Source: Clostridia bacterium | Lineage (GTDB): Bacteria > Bacillota > Clostridia > Oscillospirales > RGIG8002 | Assembly (NCBI GenBank): GCA_017616855.1 | Contig: JAFZXI010000064.1 | Location: 1 to 52,194, forward strand | DNA length: 52,194 bases | Reading direction: 5' to 3' | In this document: positions 23,352-33,285 of the stretch, piece by piece | Layout: the number at the start of each line of letters is the position of its first letter | Position numbering within the stretch: the first letter of the stretch is position 1 | Made by a program: the position numbers and the translations under genes | The notes under the pieces: generated by a model | Databases searched by the model: none | What the model saw: only the letters and a program-made list of their open reading frames with translations | What the model was told of the DNA's origin: nothing

Positions 23352-24077
23352 TTGAGGAAAAAGCACGAGCTTCCGGCGGTCATACCGGAATCCGTCGGAA
23401 TAATAATGGACGGGAACGGCCGCTGGGCAAAAAAACGCGGTCTGCCGAGAAGCCTCGGACACAGTAAAGGTGCCGGGGTTTTTCGCGATACGGTCTTTAA
23501 TTGCAGGGATTTAGGCGTTAAGTATCTTACTGTTTACGCGTTCTCTACTGAAAACTGGAAGCGTTCCGAAGAGGAGATAGACGCTATTGTAAATATTCTC
23601 CGCGAGTATTTGAAAAAGGCGTTTACCGAGTTTAAGGACGAGAACATATCGGTAAAATTTATCGGCGATATCTCGCCGTTCCCGCAGGACGTTATCAGTG
23701 AGATAAAGCGCCTCGAGGCCGACAATCCCGCGAATCCTGATATGCACCTGAACGTCGCGCTGAATTATGGCGGAAGAGCTGAGCTCGTCCACGCGTTCAA
23801 GCTGATGCTGGCTGACGTTGAAGCAGGGAAGCTTTCCGCCGAAAACGTAAACGAGGAAACGGTTGACAATTACCTGTACACCGCGGGACAACCGGATCCT
23901 GACGTTATAATCAGACCGAGCGGAGAACAGCGTCTTTCAAACTTCATGCTTTGGCAGGCGGCGTATTCGGAGTTCTGGTTCGATAACGTGCTTTGGCCCG
24001 ATTTTTCAAAAAAAGACCTGCTGCGCGCGTTCGCTGATTACGCGAATCGGGACCGCAGATACGGGGGGAGAAAATGA
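23352..24077 (+). CDS. uppS: Isoprenyl transferase (undecaprenyl diphosphate synthase)
   Basis: A 241-aa cis-prenyltransferase building the C55 lipid carrier for peptidoglycan and surface polymers. The catalytic MDGNGRWA motif starts at residue 19 (Asp20), followed by the diphosphate-binding GHSKG; the C-terminal RPSGEQRLSNF-LWQ-AYSE signature is intact. It starts on TTG at 23352 with AGAGG at the end of frr. Its stop overlaps the cdsA start (ATGA). Confidence 0.95.
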   Translation: MRKKHELPAVIPESVGIIMDGNGRWAKKRGLPRSLGHSKGAGVFRDTVFNCRDLGVKYLTVYAFSTENWKRSEEEIDAIVNILREYLKKAFTEFKDENISVKFIGDISPFPQDVISEIKRLEADNPANPDMHLNVALNYGGRAELVHAFKLMLADVEAGKLSAENVNEETVDNYLYTAGQPDPDVIIRPSGEQRLSNFMLWQAAYSEFWFDNVLWPDFSKKDLLRAFADYANRDRRYGGRK

Positions 24078-24934
24078 AGCAGAGAATACTGACGGCTTCC
24101 ATACTTATTATTCTTGCCGCGCCGATACTTATCTGGTCGGATACCATAGTGCTCAATATCGCAATATCGCTTATTTCCGCAGTCGGCATATATGAACTGC
24201 TTGCCGCGACGAAATACATTCAGAATCACACTTTGACGGTTGTCAGCATTATATACGCCGCCGCGGTGCCGTTTCTGTTTTTGCTGCCGAGCGAAAGCCG
24301 TCACGGCGTATTTATCGGAGTCATTTTTGTTTTCGTCGTCGTGCTCTTTATGCTGCTGATGTTCAAGAATAAGAAATACCGCCTTGAACATATTTCCGTC
24401 GCGTTTTTGATGACGAATATAATACCGATGTTTCTTTCGTCGCTCTACGTTCTGCGCAAAATGCCCGAAACGATGGTCGTTGATGCGCGCATGGACTTTG
24501 TCTTTATGCTGCTGCCGATTGTTTGCGTGATAATAACGGATACGTTTGCGCTGTTTACCGGCATGCTTATCGGAAAGCACAAGCTTGCGCCGGCGGTAAG
24601 CCCGAAGAAGACCGTTGAAGGCGCAATCGGCGGCGCTGTATTCGGCGTGTTGGTATTCGTGGCGGCGGCGATTATCTCAGAAAAGGTAATCGGTGTGGAC
24701 GTTAACCTTCCGCTGTTTGCCGCGGCCGGACTCCTCACGAGCGTTATCGGGCAGTTCGGCGATTTGTTTATGTCGGTTATCAAGCGCCACTGTGATTTGA
24801 AAGACTTCGGGAATCTGATGCCAGGACACGGCGGCATACTTGACAGATTCGACAGTCTGATTTTTGCGGCGCCGACCTTCCTGCTGTTCGTTTACGGTAT
24901 GGATTATATCGGCGTTCATATGATAATTCATTGA
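24074..24934 (+). CDS. cdsA: Phosphatidate cytidylyltransferase
   Basis: A 286-aa polytopic membrane enzyme making CDP-diacylglycerol from phosphatidate and CTP. About seven to eight hydrophobic segments precede the family signature KRHCDLKDFGNLMPGHGG at residues ~237-254, followed by ILDRFDS. The product is the substrate of the PssA encoded at 45064-45810. It is coupled to uppS by a four-base overlap and has GGGGGGAG just upstream. Confidence 0.94.
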   Translation: MKQRILTASILIILAAPILIWSDTIVLNIAISLISAVGIYELLAATKYIQNHTLTVVSIIYAAAVPFLFLLPSESRHGVFIGVIFVFVVVLFMLLMFKNKKYRLEHISVAFLMTNIIPMFLSSLYVLRKMPETMVVDARMDFVFMLLPIVCVIITDTFALFTGMLIGKHKLAPAVSPKKTVEGAIGGAVFGVLVFVAAAIISEKVIGVDVNLPLFAAAGLLTSVIGQFGDLFMSVIKRHCDLKDFGNLMPGHGGILDRFDSLIFAAPTFLLFVYGMDYIGVHMIIH

Positions 24935-24948
24935 CCGGAGCATAGAAT

Positions 24949-26106
24949 ATGATTGAATCATCAGTTGCGCTGCTCGGTTCGACAGGTTCTATCGGAACAC
25001 AGACAGTTGACGTGATACGCTCTCTGGGAATGCGTATCACGCTTTTGTCGGCCAGAAACAGCGTTGACACAATCGAAAAACAAATCAGAGAGTTTTCTCC
25101 CGCCGCGGCGGTAATGACAGACCCGTCAGCTGCGGAGGAGCTGAAAATACGCGTCGCCGATACGAAAACGAAGGTTTACGGCGGCGAAGACGCGCTTTCC
25201 GCTTGCGTCGCGGAGTGCGGCGCCGAAACCGTTGTAAACGCTGTCGTCGGCTTTGCCGGCTTAAAGCCGACCGTTGCCGCGATAGAATCGGGGAAGCGCA
25301 TCGCGCTCGCTAATAAGGAGACGCTTGTCGCCGGCGGCGAGCTCGTCACTTCGCTCGCTAAAAAGCACGGCGTCAAGATATTCCCGATTGACAGCGAGCA
25401 CAGCGCGATATTCCAGTGCCTGCTTGCTTCCTCGAAACCTGCGGACGAGGTTGAGAAGATAATCCTCACCGGTTCCGGCGGGCCGTTCAGGGGCAAAAAA
25501 TGGTTCGATCTCCGGAGCGTTACGCCGGAGCAGGCGGTCAAGCACCCGACCTGGAACATGGGGCAGAAAATATCCGTCGACTCCGCGACTCTGATGAATA
25601 AAGGGCTTGAGGTTATCGAGGCGGTTCGCCTGTTCGGCGTTTCTCCCGACAAGATAGAAGTCGTGATACACAAGGAAAGCGTGATTCATTCGCTCGTTCG
25701 TTTCCGCGACGGAGCAGTAATCGCGCAGATGTCGTATCCGGATATGCGCCTGCCGATCAGCTACGCGCTGACTTATCCGGGCCGCGTATATCCCGCTGCC
25801 GAGCCGCTTGATCTCGCTTCACTCGGAACGCTCGACTTCGAGGAGCCGGACACCGAAACCTTCAAATGCCTCGATTATGCCTATACGGCGCTTGAAATGG
25901 GCGGTAACGCGACTGCTGCGCTGAACGGCGCCAATGAAGTCGCGGTTGAACGCTTTTTGAAACGCGAGATCGGTTTCTGCGACATACCGCGCTGCGTCGA
26001 AACCGCGCTGCTCGGTTTTGCTCCGACGGATAACGACCTCGACGGCATTATCGACGCCGACCTGCAGGGCAGAAGAATAGCTGCTGCAGTCAAGAAATCA
26101 TGGTGA
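24949..26106 (+). CDS. dxr: 1-deoxy-D-xylulose 5-phosphate reductoisomerase
   Basis: A 385-aa NADPH-dependent enzyme for the second step of the MEP isoprenoid pathway. The NADPH fold GSTGSIGTQ is at residues 10-18; metal/substrate motifs DSEHSAIFQ and LTGSGGPFRG follow near 145-182; MGGNATAALNGANEVAV lies near 315. It supplies precursors for the uppS product made two genes upstream. ATG 24949 has CCGGAG upstream. Confidence 0.95.
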   Translation: MIESSVALLGSTGSIGTQTVDVIRSLGMRITLLSARNSVDTIEKQIREFSPAAAVMTDPSAAEELKIRVADTKTKVYGGEDALSACVAECGAETVVNAVVGFAGLKPTVAAIESGKRIALANKETLVAGGELVTSLAKKHGVKIFPIDSEHSAIFQCLLASSKPADEVEKIILTGSGGPFRGKKWFDLRSVTPEQAVKHPTWNMGQKISVDSATLMNKGLEVIEAVRLFGVSPDKIEVVIHKESVIHSLVRFRDGAVIAQMSYPDMRLPISYALTYPGRVYPAAEPLDLASLGTLDFEEPDTETFKCLDYAYTALEMGGNATAALNGANEVAVERFLKREIGFCDIPRCVETALLGFAPTDNDLDGIIDADLQGRRIAAAVKKSW

Positions 26107-26110
26107 GTAA

Positions 26111-27160
26111 ATGAACATTTTCCTCGGCATCTTAATATCCGTGCTTGCGTTTGCGCTGATGATTTTCATTCACGAGTTCGGCCATTTCATTACGGCAAAG
26201 CTCTTCAAGGTGAAGGTCAATAAGTTCGCGCTCGGAATGGGGCCGGCGCTTTTCAAGTTCGGCAAGGGTGAAACTGAGTATTCGCTCCGCGCTTTCCCGA
26301 TAGGCGGCTATTGCGCTATGGAGGGCGAGGACGGCGAAAGCGAGGAGCCGCGTGCCTTCGTTAACCAGAAGCCGTGGAAGCGCCTGATTATCCTTGTCGC
26401 AGGCGCGGCGATGAATATCCTGCTCGGATTGATTATAATGTCGATTCTCGTGTGCCAGATGCCGCTTCTCGGCACCAGGTATATAGCGAACGTTCCCGAC
26501 GCTAACGAAGGTATTGCGGAAATGCTTCAGGTCGGGGATGAAATACTCGAAGTCAACGGAAAGAACGTATATATAACAAGCGACGTTGATTATATAATCG
26601 CGCTTGATAACGACGGTAAAGCCGATTTTCTTGTCAGACGCGACGGAGAGGAAATAGAGCTTAAGGACGTTCAGCTGTCACTGTATACCGATGAGGACTC
26701 CGGTTCTTCCGGCACTTACATCGATTACGGCGAGGAAGGGTATCAGTTCCTCGGCAAAGAGAAAACGTTTTTCGGAGTGATTGGTTATAGTATATCCGAA
26801 ACAATATCGACCGTCCGTCTTGTTCTTTATTCATTTGCGAGTCTGATTACGGGGAAAATCCCGATTAAGTCGATAGGCGGGCCGGTCGCGGTAACAACGA
26901 CTATTGTCAAAAACGTAACAAGCGGCTGGAAACCTATATTGAAACTGATCGGCATGATAAGCATCAACCTCGGCGTATTCAATTTGTTCCCGCTGCCCGC
27001 GCTTGACGGCGGACGGATACTGTTCGCACTGATTGAAATGATAATTCGCAGGCCGGTCAGCCGCAAGGTTGAAGGAATTATTCACACAGTCGGCTTTATT
27101 TTACTGCTCGGTTTGATGGCGCTGATATTCTTCAAGGATATCCTGTCGTTGTTTATTTGA
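26111..27160 (+). CDS. rseP: RIP metalloprotease RseP/RasP (site-2 protease)
   Basis: A 349-aa intramembrane zinc protease. The HExxH motif is HEFGH at residues 21-25 in the first transmembrane segment; a PDZ domain spans about 125-190; the second active-site motif NLFPLPALDGGRI lies near 290-302, followed by the last two membrane helices. It cleaves membrane anti-sigma factors and remnant signal peptides in other Firmicutes, so it is a candidate to process the anti-sigma-like protein encoded at 33282. It is four bases downstream of dxr. Confidence 0.94.
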   Translation: MNIFLGILISVLAFALMIFIHEFGHFITAKLFKVKVNKFALGMGPALFKFGKGETEYSLRAFPIGGYCAMEGEDGESEEPRAFVNQKPWKRLIILVAGAAMNILLGLIIMSILVCQMPLLGTRYIANVPDANEGIAEMLQVGDEILEVNGKNVYITSDVDYIIALDNDGKADFLVRRDGEEIELKDVQLSLYTDEDSGSSGTYIDYGEEGYQFLGKEKTFFGVIGYSISETISTVRLVLYSFASLITGKIPIKSIGGPVAVTTTIVKNVTSGWKPILKLIGMISINLGVFNLFPLPALDGGRILFALIEMIIRRPVSRKVEGIIHTVGFILLLGLMALIFFKDILSLFI

Positions 27161-27168
27161 GGTGTGAG

Positions 27169-28218
27169 ATGACGCGCAAGGTCAGAGTCGGAAATACTTA
27201 TATCGGCGGCGGCGCGCCCGTATCCGTTCAGACGATGCTGGATGCTCCGTCTTACGACGTCGAGGGTAACGTCGCGCAGGCGATTGCCGTCGAGGAGGCG
27301 GGGTGCGATATTCTTCGCGTTGCCGTGCCGGATGAAGCTGCGCTTGCGGCGCTTGAAGCCGTGAAAAAGGCGGTCTCCGTGCCGGTTGTCGCGGATATTC
27401 ATTTCGACTATAAGCTCGCGCTTGCGGCGATCGATTGCGGCGCAGACAAGATACGCATCAACCCCGGAAACATCGGCGGAGCCGAACGAGTCCGCGCCGT
27501 AACGGAGAAGTGCAAAACTAACGGCGTCGCGATACGCGTGGGCGTCAACTCGGGTTCGCTTGAAAAAGAGGTTCTCACGAAGTACGGTTCGCCAACGCCA
27601 GAGGCGCTTTGCGAGAGCGCTTTGAACGCCGTGCGGCTACTCGAAAGCTTTGATTTTTATGACACCGTCGTTTCGATAAAGACGTCGTCAGTCGTTGATA
27701 CCGTTTCGGCTTACCGTCTGTTTTCTGCGGCGTCGGATTATCCTCTTCATATCGGCGTGACTGAGGCGGGAACCGAAAAAAGCGGCACTGTACGCAGCGC
27801 CGTTGCGCTCGGTTCGCTTCTGCTTGACGGGATAGGGGACACGCTCCGCGTTTCGCTTTCCGCTTCGCCTTTGAAGGAGGTCGAGGCCGGGATCGCGATT
27901 CTGAAAGCGTGCGGACTTCGCGATGGCGCGCAGGTTATCTCTTGTCCGACGTGCGGCAGGACACGCATCGACGTAAAGTCGCTCGCCGAGCAGGCGGAAG
28001 CATTGGCCGCGCGCTGTGAAAAACCGATAAAAATCGCGGTTATGGGCTGCGTCGTCAATGGGCCCGGCGAAGCGCGTGAAGCCGACATCGGAATAACCGG
28101 CGGAGACGGGGTCGGTCTGGTTTTCAAAAAAGGCGAGGTCGTCGAAAAGGTCGCGGAAAGCGAGCTTCTCGCGGCTCTCGAAAAGTACATAAAGGATTAC
28201 GAAAACGCAAATGAGTGA
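27169..28218 (+). CDS. ispG: 4-hydroxy-3-methylbut-2-en-1-yl diphosphate synthase
   Basis: A 349-aa [4Fe-4S] enzyme of the MEP pathway. The TIM barrel comes first (VADIHFDYKLAL, KIRINPGNIG), and the C-terminal iron-sulfur domain has cysteines in SCPTCGRTR and MGCVVNGPGEA, with the family ending ITGGDGVGLVF. The ATG at 27169 uses GAGGTG at 27159-27164; an upstream TTG at 27157 is less likely. It takes the place that proS holds in B. subtilis between rseP and polC, and overlaps polC by eight bases. Confidence 0.95.
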   Translation: MTRKVRVGNTYIGGGAPVSVQTMLDAPSYDVEGNVAQAIAVEEAGCDILRVAVPDEAALAALEAVKKAVSVPVVADIHFDYKLALAAIDCGADKIRINPGNIGGAERVRAVTEKCKTNGVAIRVGVNSGSLEKEVLTKYGSPTPEALCESALNAVRLLESFDFYDTVVSIKTSSVVDTVSAYRLFSAASDYPLHIGVTEAGTEKSGTVRSAVALGSLLLDGIGDTLRVSLSASPLKEVEAGIAILKACGLRDGAQVISCPTCGRTRIDVKSLAEQAEALAARCEKPIKIAVMGCVVNGPGEAREADIGITGGDGVGLVFKKGEVVEKVAESELLAALEKYIKDYENANE

Positions 28219-31200
28219 AAACGGATACAAGTTTATCGAGGTCTTTACCGAGCTGACGCAGGCGTCAGACAAGGTGAAAGACATACGGATAAAGAACGCT
28301 TCCGTCCGTAAGGATGACAACGTTCTTTCTCTTAATATACGCGAAAGCGTTTCCGCCGATACGGAAACGGAGTTAAAGCAGTTGCTCACCTCTGCCTACG
28401 GGTTTTCTGACGTAGTCGTGGAGTGCGAGTCGCCGGCGGAACCGGAGATCTCCGCCGAAGTCACTGCGCCTGTTTCCGAGCAGTTATCTAAAGAAGCGGA
28501 ATCCGTGCCGGAACCGGTATCCGAGGCCGTATCCGAGCAGCCCGAGCCGTCGGAAAACACAGATGAGTACGCGTTTGCGGAGATTCTTAACAAGGCGATT
28601 TCAATGAGCCCGCCTGTTGCTTCGCTGCTTGCGGGGTGCAAATACGCGCTTGACGGCTCCGTTGCTACGCTTACGCTCGCGAAAGGCGGCAAATCGTATC
28701 TTGATGTAAGGGGAGTCACCGCCTTTTTTGAAAAGCAGCTCCGCGCGGCAACGAATAAACCTTACGTGATTGAATACGACGGATTGACCGAGCTTGAAAA
28801 AGATGTTTCAGACCAGGAAATAATTGAATTGTCAACCGTTAATTCGGACAATGTAGCCAAAGAAAAAGAGCGCGTTCTGCTCGGAAATAAGATAACTAAG
28901 CAGGTCGTTCCGATGTCGTCGATAAACGAAGATACCGGCAGAGTCACGGTCGAGGGCGACGTTTTTAAGATTGATTCGCGCGAGACCCGCGACGGCTCCA
29001 AAATCAGAGCGACGATTTACGTTACGGACTATACCGCTTCGGTAGCGGTGAAACTCGAGGACGTCGCGTTAAGGATCAGACCCGTCGTGGATAAACTTGA
29101 GGAAGGCAAGCGCATCCGTGTCCGCGGTATCATCAGGTATGACCGCTATTTCGGCGATAACTGCCTTTTTGCGGACGACATAATGTCGGTCCCGAAGCAG
29201 ACTGTTCCGGACACTGCGGAAGAAAAGCGCGTCGAGCTTCATCTGCATACCAACATGTCGTCAATGGACGGCGTTGCCGATATCGCCGATTACGTAAAGC
29301 GCGCTTCCGAGTGGGGACACAAAGCGATCGCCGTGACGGATCACGGCGTCGTGCAGTCATATCCGGCGGCTTCGGCGGCGTCGAAAAAGTACGGCGTCAA
29401 GATGATTTACGGCGTCGAGGACTACTTCGTCAATGATATCGTCGATGCGTTCTTCGGCGAAGAAAAGATGCCGCTTTCGGGCGAGTTTACCGTATTCGAT
29501 ATCGAAACGACCGGCACGATGATGTCGGACGACAGAATAACCGAAATTGCCGCCGTGAAGTTCCGCGACGGAGACGTTGCCGAGGAGTTCAGGACCTTCT
29601 GCAACCCCGATAAGAGCATCAGCGAAAAGATACAAAAGATAACCGGCATAACCAACGAGATGGTCGCTGACGCCCCGAAGGAAGCGGAAGTGGTTAAGAG
29701 TTTCCTGGATTTCTGCGGAAAAAGCGTACTTGTCGCGCACAACGCCGCTTTCGATACCGGCTTTATCGCCGCCGCCTGCGAAAGAAACGGCGTTCCTTTT
29801 GATTATTCCTACGTTGACACCGTGCCGCTCTGCCGCAAATACTACCCGAAACTAAAAAACGCGCGTCTTGACACTGTCGCAAAAGGACTCGGCTACGGCG
29901 ATTTCCGCCACCACAGAGCGATGGACGATACCAAAGTGCTCGCCGCCATTTTCCGCGACCTGTCGGAGCGGCTTATCGCGGACGGCGTTGAGGATACGCT
30001 CGGTCTGAACGGCGCGCTCGAGGGTATGAACACCAACTCGATGCACCGTTTCCATCAGGTCCTGCTCGTCAAGAACAAGGAGGGCTTGAAAAACCTCTAT
30101 AAGCTCGTGTCCAAAGCGCATATCGATAACTTCTACTATCAGCCGCGCGTCAAAAAGAGCGACCTGAACGAGCTCCGCGAAGGCCTTATCGTCGGCAGCG
30201 CCTGCGTCGAAGGCGAGTTATACCGCGCTTTCCTCGAGATGCGCAGCGAGGAGGAGATCCGGGAAATAGCGGATTATTACGACTATTTCGAGATTCAGCC
30301 CGTCGCGAACAACGAGTTCCTTATCAACGACGACGATATTACATGCGTAAACAGCAAGGACGACATTCGCGCAATTAATAAAAAAATCGTCGAGCTCGGC
30401 GAAAAACTCGGCAAACCCGTCGTCGCGACCGGCGACGTGCATTTCCTCAATCCGCGCGACAGCATCTTCCGCGAAGTGCTGATGGACGCAGCCGGCTTCC
30501 AGCCGGGCGAAACCGAAAGCGAGCTCTATTTCCGCTCGACCGACAATATGCTCCGCGAGTTCTCATATCTCGGCGAGGAAAAGGCGTTCGAGGTCGTCGT
30601 AACGAACACGAATAAGATCGCCGACATGGTCGAGGAGATACTGCCCGTGCCGGAAGGAACGTTCACTCCCGTCATCGAGGGCGCGGAAACCAGCTTCCGC
30701 GAAAGCACCTACGCGATGGCGCACGAAATATACGGCGATCCGCTTCCGGAAATCGTCGAAGACCGCCTCGCGAAAGAAGTCAATTCCGTCATTCAGAACG
30801 GATTTTCCGTCATGTACGAATCCGCGCACCGTATCGTCAAGTTCTCGAACGACAACGGCTACATAGTCGGCTCGCGCGGATCCGTCGGCTCGTCCTTCGC
30901 CGCTACTATGGCAGGCATAACCGAGATAAACCCGCTCCCGCCGCACTACATTTGCGCCAACTGCAAGCACTCGGAGTTCATCACCGACGGAAGCGTCAAA
31001 TCCGGCTTCGAGCTTGACGAAAAGCCCTGTCCGGTATGCGGCAAACCCATGCGCGGCGACGGACACGACATACCGTTTGAGACCTTCCTCGGCTTCCACG
31101 GAGAGAAGGCGCCGGATATCGACCTCAATATTTCCGGCGAGTTCCAGTCCACGGTTCATAAATACGTCGATTCGCTTTTCGGGGCCGAATACTGCTTCAA

Positions 31201-32548
31201 AGCCGGCACGATTTCGGTCATTCAGGACCGCACCGCCTACGGCTTCGTCAGAAAATACCTCGAGAACAGAGGCAAAAATGTCAGCAACGCCGAAACGGAG
31301 CGCCTGATGACCGGCATAACCGGCGTAAAACGCACGACCGGCCAGCATCCGGGCGGCATAGTCGTCGTCCCGAAGGGCTACGAAATATACGATTTCACGC
31401 CCGTTCAGCGCCCGGCGGACAAGTCGGAATCCGACATTATCACCACGCATTTTGACTTCAACTCCATGCACGACACGCTCTTGAAGCTCGACCTGCTCGG
31501 CCACGACGTCCCGACGCTCGCGAAGCACCTGACCGACATGACGGATACGCCGTTCACGAGCGTTCCGCTGAACGATAAGAAGGTCATGTCGCTCTTCACT
31601 TCGCCGGAGGCGCTCGGCGTCGACGCGAAGCAAATCAATTGCGAGACGGGCACGCTCGGACTGCCAGAAATGGGCACCGAATTCGTCCGCCAGATGCTTG
31701 TTGAAGCGCAGCCGAAGAAGTTCTCCGACCTGCTGCAGATATCCGGCCTTTCGCACGGCACGGACGTCTGGCTCGGCAACGCGCAGGATCTTATCAAGAA
31801 TAAGGTCTGCACGATTTCCGAGGTCATCGGCACAAGAGACGATATAATGGTCTATCTTATGCATAAAGGTCTGCCGTCCGATCAGGCGTTTTCCATCATG
31901 GAAAAGGTCAGAAAGAAAAATAAGACCCTTTCCGAAGACGACGAAAAGCTGATGAAAAGCAACGGCATCCCGGATTGGTACCTTGACAGTTGCAAGAAGA
32001 TCAAATACATGTTCCCGAAAGCGCACGCCGCCGCTTACGTCATGAGCGCGATACGCCTCGGGTGGTACAAGGTCTACCGCCCCCGCGATTTCTACGCGGC
32101 GCTGTTCACCGTCCGTCCGGACGGTTTCGACGCCGAAACCATGTCTGGCGGCATCGGCGGGATAAGGGCGAAGCGCGCCGCGCTCATCAACAAGCTTGCG
32201 GAAAGCGGCACGAAGATGTCCGCGAACGATAAAAACGCGCTCAACGTGCTTGAGCTTTCTATCGAGATGTATGAGCGCGGGATAAGCTTCCTGCCCGTCG
32301 ATATTTACAAGTCTGACCCGTTCAAATTCACCGTCGAAGGCAACGGAATAAGAATGCCCTTCATCGCAGTGGCCGGGCTCGGCGGCTCCGTCGCCACCGC
32401 GCTTGACGAAGCGAGGAAGGAATCCCGCTTTTCGACCCAGGAGGACATAAAAAACGTCGCCGGCGTTTCCAAGACCATAGTCGAAACAATGGACCGCCTC
32501 GGCGCGTTCGCCGACATCCCGAAGAGCAACCAGCTGACGTTCTTCTGA
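28211..32548 (+). CDS. polC: DNA polymerase III subunit alpha, PolC type
   Basis: A 1445-aa replicative polymerase of low-GC Firmicutes. Domains in order: an N-terminal region with an acidic Ser/Glu/Pro linker (~90-125), an OB fold (~235-330), PHP domain part 1 from about residue 338 (ELHLHTNMSSMDG), the inserted DnaQ-like 3'-5' exonuclease from about 423 (FDIETTGT; HNAAFDTGF; HRAMDDTKVL), PHP part 2, a zinc site near 915-945 (CANC / CPVCGKPM), and the polymerase palm with PDIDLNISGEFQ. Helix-hairpin-helix motifs end the protein. The exonuclease acidic residues are present. It is the last gene of the pyrH operon, and a terminator follows. Confidence 0.97.
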   Translation: MSENGYKFIEVFTELTQASDKVKDIRIKNASVRKDDNVLSLNIRESVSADTETELKQLLTSAYGFSDVVVECESPAEPEISAEVTAPVSEQLSKEAESVPEPVSEAVSEQPEPSENTDEYAFAEILNKAISMSPPVASLLAGCKYALDGSVATLTLAKGGKSYLDVRGVTAFFEKQLRAATNKPYVIEYDGLTELEKDVSDQEIIELSTVNSDNVAKEKERVLLGNKITKQVVPMSSINEDTGRVTVEGDVFKIDSRETRDGSKIRATIYVTDYTASVAVKLEDVALRIRPVVDKLEEGKRIRVRGIIRYDRYFGDNCLFADDIMSVPKQTVPDTAEEKRVELHLHTNMSSMDGVADIADYVKRASEWGHKAIAVTDHGVVQSYPAASAASKKYGVKMIYGVEDYFVNDIVDAFFGEEKMPLSGEFTVFDIETTGTMMSDDRITEIAAVKFRDGDVAEEFRTFCNPDKSISEKIQKITGITNEMVADAPKEAEVVKSFLDFCGKSVLVAHNAAFDTGFIAAACERNGVPFDYSYVDTVPLCRKYYPKLKNARLDTVAKGLGYGDFRHHRAMDDTKVLAAIFRDLSERLIADGVEDTLGLNGALEGMNTNSMHRFHQVLLVKNKEGLKNLYKLVSKAHIDNFYYQPRVKKSDLNELREGLIVGSACVEGELYRAFLEMRSEEEIREIADYYDYFEIQPVANNEFLINDDDITCVNSKDDIRAINKKIVELGEKLGKPVVATGDVHFLNPRDSIFREVLMDAAGFQPGETESELYFRSTDNMLREFSYLGEEKAFEVVVTNTNKIADMVEEILPVPEGTFTPVIEGAETSFRESTYAMAHEIYGDPLPEIVEDRLAKEVNSVIQNGFSVMYESAHRIVKFSNDNGYIVGSRGSVGSSFAATMAGITEINPLPPHYICANCKHSEFITDGSVKSGFELDEKPCPVCGKPMRGDGHDIPFETFLGFHGEKAPDIDLNISGEFQSTVHKYVDSLFGAEYCFKAGTISVIQDRTAYGFVRKYLENRGKNVSNAETERLMTGITGVKRTTGQHPGGIVVVPKGYEIYDFTPVQRPADKSESDIITTHFDFNSMHDTLLKLDLLGHDVPTLAKHLTDMTDTPFTSVPLNDKKVMSLFTSPEALGVDAKQINCETGTLGLPEMGTEFVRQMLVEAQPKKFSDLLQISGLSHGTDVWLGNAQDLIKNKVCTISEVIGTRDDIMVYLMHKGLPSDQAFSIMEKVRKKNKTLSEDDEKLMKSNGIPDWYLDSCKKIKYMFPKAHAAAYVMSAIRLGWYKVYRPRDFYAALFTVRPDGFDAETMSGGIGGIRAKRAALINKLAESGTKMSANDKNALNVLELSIEMYERGISFLPVDIYKSDPFKFTVEGNGIRMPFIAVAGLGGSVATALDEARKESRFSTQEDIKNVAGVSKTIVETMDRLGAFADIPKSNQLTFF

Positions 32549-32564
32549 CATCTTTCATTATTAT

Positions 32565-32595
32565 AAAAAGCGTCCCTTTCGAGGGGCGCTTTTTA
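32565..32595 (+). terminator. Terminator after polC
   Basis: AAAAAGCG-CCC (32565-32575) pairs with GGG-CGCTTTTT around a TTTCGA loop; T run at the end. Confidence 0.9.
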
Positions 32596-32611
32596 TCGTT
32601 ATGATAAATAA

Positions 32612-32641
32612 TTGAAAAATAACCTGCAAAAGTGTTATAAT
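32612..32641 (+). promoter_or_regulatory. Extended -10 promoter of the ECF sigma factor operon
   Basis: TTGAAA (32612-32617), 18 bases, TATAAT (32636-32641) with TG at 32633-32634 (TGTTATAAT). This is a housekeeping-type promoter; no separate autoregulated ECF promoter was recognised. Confidence 0.75.
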
Positions 32642-32715
32642 CGAATAATAAGTGTAACCAATCGCCGAAAACGGTGCTTATATTGGCAGAGGCCATCCAA
32701 CGCGGAGGAAACGAG

Positions 32716-33285
32716 ATGATACTCTTGGATGACAGCAAGATAGTTGACCTGTTCTTACAGCGTGACGAAGACGCGATAAAACATACATCAGAAAAATACG
32801 GCAGCCGCCTGCGCTCTTTGGCATACGGCATAGTAAGAGACGAGCGGACGGCGGAAGAATGCGAAAACGATACATATCTCGAAGCGTGGAACTCCATCCC
32901 GCCGCACGAGCCGAGAGATTATCTTTACGCGTTCCTTGCGCGGATAACGAGGCACTTAACGCTCAACCGCTGCCGCGACAGCAGCCGCCTGAAACGCAAA
33001 GCTTACATATCAGACCTCGGCGAAGAGCTCGACCTTTGCATTCCGTCGCGGGAAGACGTGGAAAACCGCATGGATAACGCAGCGTTGGGCAAGGCGATAA
33101 ACGGATTTCTGGGCACGCTGGATGCGGAAAAGCGCAATATCTTAATTCGCCGGTATTGGTATCTCGATTCCGTATCGGATATCTCAAAGCGTTTTTCAAT
33201 GTCTGAAAGCAAGGTCAAAACAACTCTTTTCCGATGCCGCAACCGGCTCAGGGAATATCTTGAAAAGGAGGGTTACGTCGTATGA
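32716..33285 (+). CDS. ECF-type RNA polymerase sigma factor
   Basis: A 189-aa sigma factor with region 2 (about 10-80; the DERTAEECENDTYLEAW helix is the 2.2-2.3 core) and region 4 (~120-185; a helix-turn-helix around SVSDISKRFSMSESKVKTTLFRCRNRL, of which only this description is claimed). ATG 32716 has GGAGG seven bases upstream; an ATG at 32674 would add a non-family head. Its stop overlaps the start of the membrane partner gene (ATGA), the usual sigma/anti-sigma arrangement. It likely drives the secreted protease/inhibitor genes behind it, but I did not find a shared promoter motif there. Confidence 0.88.
   Translation: MILLDDSKIVDLFLQRDEDAIKHTSEKYGSRLRSLAYGIVRDERTAEECENDTYLEAWNSIPPHEPRDYLYAFLARITRHLTLNRCRDSSRLKRKAYISDLGEELDLCIPSREDVENRMDNAALGKAINGFLGTLDAEKRNILIRRYWYLDSVSDISKRFSMSESKVKTTLFRCRNRLREYLEKEGYVV

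Noticed and set aside
30563-32551. 662-residue frame antisense to polC
   Set aside because: Mirror frame of a strongly conserved gene; composition (Arg/Asp/Val-rich) is typical of antisense shadows.
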